Shown here: positions 1 through 5,285 of the stretch, piece after piece
How positions within the stretch are numbered: the stretch's first letter is position 1
Layout: the number at the start of each line of letters is the position of its first letter
Assembly: GCA_036512155.1 (NCBI GenBank)
Contig: DATCBD010000076.1
Coordinates: forward strand, 1-5,285
Direction of reading: 5' to 3'
DNA length: 5,285 nucleotides
DNA from: Palsa-739 sp036512155
GTDB taxonomy: Bacteria > Actinomycetota > Thermoleophilia > Gaiellales > Gaiellaceae
The notes under the pieces: generated by a model
The model's database searches: none
Seen by the model: the letters and a program-made list of their open reading frames with translations, nothing else
Told to the model about the DNA's origin: nothing
Position numbers and translations under genes: made by a program

Positions 1-44
1 CCGATGAAGCCGGCGCCGCCGGTTATGAGGACGTGCTCAGACAG
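1..44 (-). CDS. NAD(P)-dependent epimerase/dehydratase (extended SDR), N-terminal tip only
   Basis: Only about 14 codons are in the window, and the gene runs off the left edge. In the frame one base off metK the sequence reads SEHVLITGGAGFIG. This is the first beta strand plus the TGxxGxxG nucleotide-binding loop typical of extended short-chain dehydrogenases such as UDP-glucose 4-epimerase or dTDP-glucose 4,6-dehydratase. Sugar-nucleotide metabolism is the likely role, but the substrate cannot be told from this tip. The only start-like codon at the right place is CTG at 44-42, which overlaps the metK TGA by eight bases. No ATG, GTG or TTG occurs in this frame back to about base 180, and no Shine-Dalgarno is clear. 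It is probably the next gene of the same operon. Confidence 0.7.
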   Translation of the reverse strand, partial: MSEHVLITGGAGFI

Positions 45-1299
45 CTGCGGGCACGGAGAGCCCGGCGGCCGCGCGCAGCGTGTCGGCCTTGTCGGTGCGC
101 TCCCACGTGAAGTCGCGGTCGTCGCGGCCGAAGTGGCCGTACGCCGCCGTCTTCGTGTAGATCGGCCGGCGCAGGTCGAGGTCGCGGAGGATCGCCGCGG
201 GACGCAGGTCGAAGTGTTCCTGGACGAGCGCCTCGATTTGCAGCGCGGGGATCGCCTCCGTCCCGAACGTCTCCACGAGGACGGACATCGGGTGCGCGAC
301 GCCGATCGCGTACGCGACCTGGATCTGGCAGCGGTCGGCGAGGCCCGCGGCGACGACGTTTTTCGCCACATAGCGCGCGGCATACGCGGCCGAGCGGTCG
401 ACCTTCGTCGGGTCCTTGCCCGAGAACGCGCCGCCGCCGTGCGGCGCAGCGCCGCCATACGTGTCGACGATGATCTTGCGCCCCGTCAATCCGGCGTCGC
501 CCATCGGGCCCCCGACGACGAACTTGCCGGTCGGATTGCAGTAGAAGAAGTCCTTCGCCTCGAGGCTCCTCGGGTCGTACAGCTCCTTCGGGAGGATCGG
601 CTCGAGCACGTGCGCGATGAGATCCGGCTTCATCAGCATCTCGATGTCGATTCCCTCGCGGTGCTGCGTCGAGATGACGATCCGCTCGATCTCGACGGGG
701 CGCCGGTGCCCGTGCTCGTCCTCCTCGTAGCGCACCGTCACCTGCGTCTTGCCGTCCGGGCGCAGATAGAGCAGCTCCTCCGCCTTGCGGACCGCGGCGA
801 GCCGCTTCGCGAGCCGGTGCGCGAGCATGATCGGCAACGGCATCAGCTCCTCGGTCTCGTTCGACGCGTAGCCGAACATCATCCCCTGGTCGCCGGCGCC
901 GACGCGGTCGAGCGGGTCGTCGTCGCCGTGCTGCGTCTCGTAGGACTGCTCGACGCCCTGCGCGATATCAGGCGACTGCTCGTCGACGGAGACCATGACG
1001 CCGCACGTCTCGGCGTCGAACCCGTACTTCGCGCGCGTGTACCCGATCTCACGGATCCGATCGCGGACGATGTGGGGGATGTCGACGTACGAATCGGTCG
1101 ACATCTCGCCGCCGACGATGACGAAACCGGTCGTGATGAACGTCTCGCACGCGACACGCGCGTTGGGATCCTGCGCGAGGACGGCGTCGAGGACGGAGTC
1201 GGAAATCTGGTCGGCGATCTTGTCCGGGTGACCCTCGGTGACCGACTCGGAGGTGAAGGAAAAGGAGCGCTTTGGCATGGGCGGCACGCTAGCCGACAT
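37..1299 (-). CDS. metK: S-adenosylmethionine synthetase (methionine adenosyltransferase)
   Basis: The 420-residue product makes S-adenosylmethionine from methionine and ATP, with cleavage of the resulting triphosphate. It is cytoplasmic and normally tetrameric. ESVTEGHPDKIADQISD (18-34) holds the ATP-binding His24 and Asp26. GAGDQGMMFGYA (134-145) is the family signature. GGPMGDAGLTGRK (263-275) and GGGAFSGKDPTKVDRSAAY (288-306) complete the active site. All three domains are intact. The chosen ATG overlaps the gpsA stop as TAATG and has GAGGA before it. The second ATG (Met8, base 1278) begins MPKRSFSF, nearer where homology starts, but lacks a ribosome binding site. The C-terminal end (LSVPAAV) reaches the TGA at 37, overlapping the apparent start of the next gene. 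I see no SAM riboswitch, and there is no leader space for one. Confidence 0.98.
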   Translation of the reverse strand: MSASVPPMPKRSFSFTSESVTEGHPDKIADQISDSVLDAVLAQDPNARVACETFITTGFVIVGGEMSTDSYVDIPHIVRDRIREIGYTRAKYGFDAETCGVMVSVDEQSPDIAQGVEQSYETQHGDDDPLDRVGAGDQGMMFGYASNETEELMPLPIMLAHRLAKRLAAVRKAEELLYLRPDGKTQVTVRYEEDEHGHRRPVEIERIVISTQHREGIDIEMLMKPDLIAHVLEPILPKELYDPRSLEAKDFFYCNPTGKFVVGGPMGDAGLTGRKIIVDTYGGAAPHGGGAFSGKDPTKVDRSAAYAARYVAKNVVAAGLADRCQIQVAYAIGVAHPMSVLVETFGTEAIPALQIEALVQEHFDLRPAAILRDLDLRRPIYTKTAAYGHFGRDDRDFTWERTDKADTLRAAAGLSVPAAV

Positions 1300-2252
1300 T
1301 ATTCCTCGGTCGGCTGACGACCCATCAGCCGGCCCGCCAGCTCCGCGAGGCTCTGACCGGACAACACGGCGGAGACGCCTTCCGTGATGGGCAACTCGAC
1401 GCCGACACGCCGCGAGAGCTCGAGCAGCACGGGGGCCGTCGTGATCCCCTCCACCGTCTGCCCGATCTCGGCGACCGCATCGGCGGGGGCGACGCCCTGC
1501 GCGATCAGCTCGCCCGCGCGCCGGTTGCGGCCGTGCCGGCTCCAGCAGGTGACGATGAGGTCGCCCATGCCGGCGAGTCCGGAGAACGTCTCGCTGCGGG
1601 CGCCGAACGCGTCGCCGAGGCGTGCCATCTCGACGAGGCCGCGCGTGATCAGCGCCGCCTTGCCGTTGTCGCCGAGGTCGAGCCCGTCGACGGCGCCGGC
1701 GGCGAGCGCAATGACGTTCTTCGCCGCCGCGCACAGCTCGACGCCGACGACGTCGGGGTTGACATACGCGCGAAAGACGGTGGAGTTGATCGCATGCTGG
1801 AGCTGCCCGGCGAGGTAGCCGTCCTCGCTCGCGATCACCGCCGCCGTCGGCAGGCCGACGGCGATCTCCTCCGCCATGTTCGGGCCTGAGAGCACGGCCA
1901 CGCCGCGCCCGCGGACGCGCGTCGAGAGCCGCTCGCCGGTGGCGGGATCGAGGCCCTTCGTCAGGCTGAGGATCGGCGCTTCACCCGGCAGTGCGGCGAC
2001 GACGCCCGCGAACGCGATGCTCGGAACCGCGACGACCACGACGTCGACGTCGGCCGGCGCGTCCGCGAGCGCGACCGTCTCGGCGGGCCGCAGGTCGACC
2101 TTCTGCAGGTAGCGCGGATTGCGCCCCGTCTCGGCGATCGCCTGCGCCTGCTCCTCCGTGTGGCACGCGAGCACGACGTCGTGGCCGCGGTCGAGCAGGA
2201 CGCGCGTGAAAGCCGTGCCCCACGATCCGGCGCCGACGACGAGGAATCTCAC
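1299..2252 (-). CDS. gpsA: glycerol-3-phosphate dehydrogenase [NAD(P)+]
   Basis: The 317-residue cytoplasmic enzyme reduces dihydroxyacetone phosphate to sn-glycerol-3-phosphate, the backbone of phospholipids. The N-terminal Rossmann motif GAGSWGTA spans 7-14. LTKGL at 97-101 and SGPNMAEE at 122-129 follow. The catalytic Lys is Lys178 in AAKNVIALAAG. GMGDLIVTC (228-236) and GRNRRAGE (241-248) form the substrate and cofactor site. The usual SRN is GRN here, a mild change. TVEGI at 266-270 is also typical. The length is slightly short for the family (about 330) but no motif is missing. The start is GTG, overlapping the der stop as GTGA, with no clear Shine-Dalgarno. Starting here places the Rossmann motif at the expected distance, although the frame remains open into der. 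The TAA stop shares one base with the metK ATG. Confidence 0.97.
   Translation of the reverse strand: MRFLVVGAGSWGTAFTRVLLDRGHDVVLACHTEEQAQAIAETGRNPRYLQKVDLRPAETVALADAPADVDVVVVAVPSIAFAGVVAALPGEAPILSLTKGLDPATGERLSTRVRGRGVAVLSGPNMAEEIAVGLPTAAVIASEDGYLAGQLQHAINSTVFRAYVNPDVVGVELCAAAKNVIALAAGAVDGLDLGDNGKAALITRGLVEMARLGDAFGARSETFSGLAGMGDLIVTCWSRHGRNRRAGELIAQGVAPADAVAEIGQTVEGITTAPVLLELSRRVGVELPITEGVSAVLSGQSLAELAGRLMGRQPTEE
1303..1307 (-). promoter_or_regulatory. ribosome binding site of metK
   Basis: GAGGA on the minus strand ends three bases before the ATG at 1299, within the final Glu codons of gpsA. The alternative in-frame ATG at 1278 has no purine-rich sequence before it. This, together with the TAATG overlap, decides the metK start in favour of 1299. 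Confidence 0.55.
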
Positions 2253-3571
2253 GACCGGCGGACGAAGTCGATCGACACGGGCACGCCGTCGAGGCCGAAG
2301 CGCTCGCGCAGCTCGTTCTCGACCCAGAAGCCGTAGTCGCGCGTGACGAGCCCCGGATCGTTCACGTAGATGCGGAGGCGCGGCGGCCGTTCGTGCACCT
2401 GCGTGCCGTACAGGAGGTTCAGCCGCTTGCCGGCGCGCGACGGCGGCTGGCGCGCTTCGCTCAGCTCGGCCAGGGCCTTGTTCAGCTCCACCGTCGGGAT
2501 GCGCGCCGTGTGCTTGTCGAAGAGCTCGGCGACGGTGTCGAGCAGGCGCTCGAGACCGCGGCCGCTCTGCGCCGAGACGGCAATGAACTCCGGACGCTGG
2601 CGCAGCCGGCGGCGCAACCGCTTGCGAACGTCCTCGATGCGGACGGTCGTCTCGTCCCACTTGGAGAGGACGACGAGCGTCGAGCAGTCGGCCTTCCGCG
2701 AGACGTCGGCGATGGCGAGATCCTGTTCGACGACGCCCTGCGTGGAGTCGATGAGGACGAGCGCGACGTCGGCGCGCTCCGCCGCCTCGAGCGCGCGCAG
2801 CTCCGAGTAGTACTCGATGCCCTGGCGGTGCTTGCGCTTGCGGCGCAGGCCGGCGGTGTCGACGAGCACGAACGTGCGGTCGCCGCGTTGCAGGACGGTG
2901 TCGATCGAGTCGCGCGTCGTCCCGGGAATCTCGGAGACGATCACGCGCTCGCGGCCGAGCAGCGCGTTGACGAGGCTCGACTTGCCGACGTTCGGACGCC
3001 CGAGGATGGCGACGCGGATCGCCTCCGGTGGGAACTCCTCGCGCGGAGCGGCGTCGTGCGACTCGAGGTAGCGCACGATCTCGTCGAGGAGGTCGCCGGC
3101 GCCGTGGCCGTGGAGCGCGGAGATCGGAATGGGGTCGCCGAGGCCGAGCTTGTGCAGCTCGAAGGCGAGCGAGTCCTGGCGCGGGTCGTCGATCTTGTTC
3201 GCGAGCAGCAGGATCGGCTTGTGCGACTCGCGCAGGATCTGCGCGACCTCTTCGTCGCCGGGCGTGATCCCGAGCTTCGCGTCGACGACGAACAGAACGA
3301 GGTCGGCCTCGGCGACGGCTTCGCGCGCCTGCTGCGCGATCGACCGCGTGATCGGCGTCTCGTCGGCGATGTCGACGCCGCCGGTGTCGACGAGCAGGAA
3401 GCGCCGGCCCGTCCACTCGCAGACGAGCTCCTTTCGGTCGCGCGTGACGCCCGAGGTCTCGTGGACGACGGCCGCGCGCGTGCCCGTGAGGCGGTTGACG
3501 AGCGTCGACTTGCCCACGTTCGGGAAGCCGACGATCGCGACGGTGCCGAGGAGACCGGTGTCAGTCGCCAC
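2249..3571 (-). CDS. der: ribosome biogenesis GTPase Der (EngA)
   Basis: The 440-residue product is Der, a GTPase with two consecutive G domains and a C-terminal KH-like domain, needed for 50S subunit assembly. G domain 1 has the P-loop GFPNVGKST (15-23), a GVTRDR switch (41-46), DTGG (62-65), NKID (125-128) and ISA (150-152). G domain 2 has GRPNVGKSS (191-199), PGTTRDS (216-222), DTAG (238-241), SKWD (303-306) and VSA (332-334). The KH-like domain runs from about 350 to the end. Two residues are unusual: Ser40 where PGVTRDR is usual, and Ser303 where the G4 motif normally has Asn. The GTG start shares one base with the plsC stop (TAGTG), and no Shine-Dalgarno is visible, so translational coupling is likely. 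The same frame stays open far upstream into plsC and cmk, but homology begins at this GTG. The stop overlaps gpsA by four bases. Confidence 0.97.
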   Translation of the reverse strand: MATDTGLLGTVAIVGFPNVGKSTLVNRLTGTRAAVVHETSGVTRDRKELVCEWTGRRFLLVDTGGVDIADETPITRSIAQQAREAVAEADLVLFVVDAKLGITPGDEEVAQILRESHKPILLLANKIDDPRQDSLAFELHKLGLGDPIPISALHGHGAGDLLDEIVRYLESHDAAPREEFPPEAIRVAILGRPNVGKSSLVNALLGRERVIVSEIPGTTRDSIDTVLQRGDRTFVLVDTAGLRRKRKHRQGIEYYSELRALEAAERADVALVLIDSTQGVVEQDLAIADVSRKADCSTLVVLSKWDETTVRIEDVRKRLRRRLRQRPEFIAVSAQSGRGLERLLDTVAELFDKHTARIPTVELNKALAELSEARQPPSRAGKRLNLLYGTQVHERPPRLRIYVNDPGLVTRDYGFWVENELRERFGLDGVPVSIDFVRRS

Positions 3572-4218
3572 TAGGGAAGTGTGACGTCGCGCGGCCGGCC
3601 GGCCGCGTGCAGCTCGACGAGCCACGACCAGAGCCGGTACAGCTCGGCCTGAATCTGCTCCGACGCTTCGCGGTAGCCCTTCGACCCGCTGGGTAGTCCT
3701 TCGAACCGCATCGGCTCGCCCCACACGATCGACACGGGCGCGAAGTTGCCGATCTTCCACGTCTGCGACCCGTGGATCGCGCCGCAGACGACCGGCACGT
3801 CCTCGTTCAGCGCCACCATCGCCGCTCCCGGCTGGACGGGGCCAGGCACGCCGGAGCGCTGCCGCGTGCCCTCGGCGAAGACGCCGAGCGCCTCTCCCCC
3901 GCGCACGATCTCGCGCATCCGGCGCACGGCCTCGCGGTCGGACTCGCCGCGCCGAACCGCGAACGACCCGAACAGCCGCAGATACGCGCCCGCGACCGGC
4001 ACGTCGTGCGCCTCCGCCTTCGCGAGGTAGTACAGCGGCCGCGGCGTCGCCCAGCCGTACGCGGGGATGTCGGCCCACGAGAAGTGGTTCATCGCAACGA
4101 CGAGGCCGCCCTTCCGCGGCATGCGCTCCTTTCCGTACACGTGCAGCCGCGTCATGAGCGCGGTCGGGCCGCCCATGACGACGCGTCCCCACTTCCAGTT
4201 GAACTCGACGGAGTTCAA
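3571..4218 (-). CDS. plsC: 1-acyl-sn-glycerol-3-phosphate acyltransferase, PlsC family
   Basis: The 215-residue product is a lysophospholipid acyltransferase-fold protein that probably acylates lysophosphatidate to phosphatidate at the cytoplasmic membrane face. The catalytic NHxxxxD motif is NHFSWAD (His45, Asp50). FAVRRG at 86-91 corresponds to the acceptor-binding motif II, AEGTR at 115-119 is motif III, and VPVV at 141-144 is motif IV. I see no convincing transmembrane helix, so interfacial binding is likely. The chosen start is TTG, which overlaps the cmk stop as TTGA. No Shine-Dalgarno is visible, so coupling to cmk is the likely route. An internal ATG (Met15, base 4176) is the alternative start. 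The TAG stop shares one base with the der GTG. Substrate specificity within the PlsC family (lysophosphatidate or another acceptor) cannot be told from sequence alone, but the cmk and gpsA neighbours favour phospholipid synthesis. Confidence 0.9.
   Translation of the reverse strand: MNSVEFNWKWGRVVMGGPTALMTRLHVYGKERMPRKGGLVVAMNHFSWADIPAYGWATPRPLYYLAKAEAHDVPVAGAYLRLFGSFAVRRGESDREAVRRMREIVRGGEALGVFAEGTRQRSGVPGPVQPGAAMVALNEDVPVVCGAIHGSQTWKIGNFAPVSIVWGEPMRFEGLPSGSKGYREASEQIQAELYRLWSWLVELHAAGRPRDVTLP
3590..3607. repeat. 18-bp perfect GC-only palindrome at the 3' end of plsC
   Basis: The two 9-base halves are exact inverted copies (CGCGGCCGG and its complement), built on a GGCC repeat. It lies inside the plsC codons for AAGRPR and ends 18 bases before the der GTG start. 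In the mRNA it could fold into a stem of about seven G-C pairs with a four-base loop. There is no U-tract after it, so it does not look like a terminator. It may simply be a by-product of GC-rich coding sequence. Confidence 0.6.
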
Positions 4219-4847
4219 ACCGCAGTACGCGCGCGCACGAGCGCCTCGATGCGCTCGACGACGTCCTCGACCTGGAGGTTCGTCGTGTCGATCTCCTGCG
4301 CATCCTGAGCCGGCTGCATGCGCTCCGCGTCCTTCTCGTCGCGCACGCGCAGGTCGGTGGCGAGCGCGTCGGCGCCGATGCCGGGCCGCTCCGCGCTGCG
4401 CCGCTTTGCGCGCTCGGCGCGGTCGGCGGTGAGATAGACCTTCACCTCGGCGTTCGGCGCGACGACGGTCCCGATGTCACGGCCCTCGATGACGACGTCG
4501 CCGTCCTTGCCGAGCTGGCGCTGTCGCTCGCGCATGACCTCGCGCACGGGCGGGTGCCGCGCGACGACGGGAACCATCCGGTCGATACGGGCGCCGCGAA
4601 TCGACGACGTCACGTCGGTGCCGGCGATCCAGACGCGCTCGTCTCCGTCGAACGTCACCTGCTCCGCACGCGCGAGCTCGGCCAGCGCGTTCGCGTCGCC
4701 GAGGTCGACGCCGCGCTGCATCGCGAGCCAGGTCACGGCGCGGTACATCGCCCCCGTGTCGAGGTAGCGGAAGCCGAGCCGCTCCGCGAGCGCCCGCGCA
4801 ACCGTGCTCTTGCCTGCGCCTGCGGGCCCGTCGATTGCGACGATCAT
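4215..4847 (-). CDS. cmk: cytidylate kinase (CMP/dCMP kinase)
   Basis: The 210-residue product is a cytoplasmic kinase that moves the ATP gamma-phosphate to CMP or dCMP, supplying CDP for CTP, dCTP and phospholipid head-group activation. The P-loop GPAGAGKST is at residues 7-15, followed by LDTGAMYRA at 29-37, the CMP-binding EGRDIGT at 121-127, a basic lid (RAKRR, about 146-150) and RDxxDxxR at 169-176. The length is near the family norm. The stretch after RDxxDxxR is MQPAQDA, about four residues shorter than the E. coli equivalent as I recall it. The ATG start has GGTGAG just upstream and overlaps the aroA stop by four bases. The TGA stop overlaps the TTG start of the acyltransferase gene. 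The aroA-cmk adjacency is common in bacteria, which supports the call. Confidence 0.97.
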   Translation of the reverse strand: MIVAIDGPAGAGKSTVARALAERLGFRYLDTGAMYRAVTWLAMQRGVDLGDANALAELARAEQVTFDGDERVWIAGTDVTSSIRGARIDRMVPVVARHPPVREVMRERQRQLGKDGDVVIEGRDIGTVVAPNAEVKVYLTADRAERAKRRSAERPGIGADALATDLRVRDEKDAERMQPAQDAQEIDTTNLQVEDVVERIEALVRARTAV

Positions 4848-5285
4848 CGTCTCACCAGGGAGTCCAGAACCTCATAGAAGCCGGGGAAGCTTATAGCGAC
4901 CGTCTCGGCGTCCTCGATGTCCACGCCTTCCCGGGACGCCAGGCCGACGACGGCGCCGAGCATGGCGATGCGGTGGTCGCCGCGCGCCTCGACGTTGCCG
5001 CCGCGGAGACGCGTCGGGACGCCGGTGATGGCCCAGCCGTCCTCGCGCGAGCGCACGTGCGCCCCGGTCGCGCGCAGGAGGTCGGTGACGGCCTCGATGC
5101 GGTCGCTCTCCTTCACACGCAGCTCGGCCGCGCCGCGGACGATGGTCTCGCCGTGCGCAGACGCCGCCAGAAGCGCGACGAGCGGAAGCTCGTCGACGAG
5201 CAGCGGGACCTCGCTCGCGCCGATCTCGGTCGCCGAGAGCTCGCCGTGCTGCACCTGCACGTCGCCGACGAGCTCGCGGCCGAAC
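4844..5285 (-). CDS. aroA: 3-phosphoshikimate 1-carboxyvinyltransferase (EPSP synthase), C-terminal part
   Basis: This is the C-terminal third (about 146 residues) of EPSP synthase, the cytoplasmic enzyme that joins phosphoenolpyruvate to shikimate-3-phosphate in chorismate synthesis. The gene enters from the right edge, so its start is outside the window; the frame is open to base 5285, where it reads FGRELVGD. Family motifs appear in the expected order: DELP (which carries the catalytic Asp), ELRVKESDRI (Lys, Glu and Arg of the active site), GDHRIAM (active-site Arg) and a terminal SFPGF. The tail reads AISFPGF, where the E. coli enzyme has Lys411 in AKTFPDY; from memory this is closer to class II (CP4-like) enzymes. 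The TGA stop overlaps the cmk ATG as ATGA, so the two genes are probably translationally coupled. The identification is firm; the class is an inference from a partial sequence. Confidence 0.96.
   Translation of the reverse strand, partial: FGRELVGDVQVQHGELSATEIGASEVPLLVDELPLVALLAASAHGETIVRGAAELRVKESDRIEAVTDLLRATGAHVRSREDGWAITGVPTRLRGGNVEARGDHRIAMLGAVVGLASREGVDIEDAETVAISFPGFYEVLDSLVRR
4851..4856 (-). promoter_or_regulatory. ribosome binding site of cmk
   Basis: GGTGAG on the minus strand ends three bases before the cmk ATG and lies inside the last codons of aroA. It matches part of the anti-Shine-Dalgarno complement, although the spacing is short. It supports the ATG at 4847 as the start, alongside the ATGA overlap with the aroA stop. 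Confidence 0.5.

Noticed and set aside
4..1317. 437-codon open frame on the plus strand, antisense to metK
   Set aside because: It mirrors the metK codons, is extremely Arg/Asp/Val/Leu-rich with no recognisable motif, and the minus-strand MetK has all its family signatures. Long antisense frames are expected in GC-rich genes.
1300..1734. Upstream extension of the metK frame into gpsA
   Set aside because: It is a GC-driven open frame with Arg-rich sequence. The ATG at 1299 with GAGGA before it gives a normal MetK length.
2253..3416. Upstream extension of the gpsA frame through der, which would give a 705-residue protein
   Set aside because: The extension is Arg/Ala/Pro-rich shadow sequence out of frame with Der. 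GpsA homology begins exactly at the GTG at 2252.
2393..3574. 393-codon open frame on the plus strand, antisense to der
   Set aside because: Its low-complexity composition is typical of the complement of a GC-rich gene, and the opposite strand is unmistakably Der.
3572..4303. Upstream extension of the der frame into plsC and cmk, suggesting a fusion protein
   Set aside because: The added residues have no motif and lie over plsC codons in another frame. The Der P-loop sits at its normal distance from the GTG at 3571.
4474..4877. Plus-strand open frames opposite cmk and the end of aroA
   Set aside because: There is no motif or ribosome binding site, and they are fully antisense to a well-supported Cmk.
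1..5285. Search for tRNA, rRNA, CRISPR arrays, insertion sequences, riboswitches and terminators
   Set aside because: Coding sequence fills the window end to end. I saw no regularly spaced direct repeats, no transposase motifs, and no hairpin followed by a T-tract.

Overview
The window is a GC-rich stretch of bacterial chromosome in which every gene I can support lies on the minus strand. It reads from the high coordinates to the low as aroA (3' part) - cmk - plsC - der - gpsA - metK - NAD-dependent epimerase/dehydratase (5' tip). Adjacent genes touch or overlap at all six junctions (4, 4, 1, 4, 1 and probably 8 bases), so about 5.2 kb holds no intergenic DNA. No promoter, terminator, RNA gene, mobile element or CRISPR array is visible. 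The layout looks like one polycistronic, translationally coupled housekeeping operon, cut by both window edges.

Organism: the strong GC bias, the many long antisense shadow frames, the GTG and TTG starts and the protein flavour suggest a high-GC bacterium. My best guess is a deep-branching actinobacterium (Thermoleophilia/Gaiellales-like). This is inference from style and gene order, not a database match.

Region by region: 5285-4844 is the C-terminal third of EPSP synthase (shikimate pathway). 4847-4215 is cytidylate kinase. 4218-3571 is a PlsC-type lysophosphatidate acyltransferase. 3571-2249 is the double-GTPase ribosome assembly factor Der. 2252-1299 is glycerol-3-phosphate dehydrogenase GpsA. 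1299-37 is S-adenosylmethionine synthetase. 44-1 is the Rossmann-fold tip of a short-chain epimerase/dehydratase.

Working together: Cmk (CMP to CDP, towards CTP), GpsA (sn-glycerol-3-phosphate) and PlsC (phosphatidate) all feed early phospholipid synthesis. Der couples the set to ribosome assembly, and MetK and AroA supply central metabolites. All of this is core metabolism. I see no undescribed defence or mobile system. The points worth a second look are small: a Ser in the G4 motif of Der's second G domain, an apparent CTG start for the last gene, coupled starts with no visible Shine-Dalgarno, an 18-bp perfect palindrome just before der, and a class II-like AroA tail.
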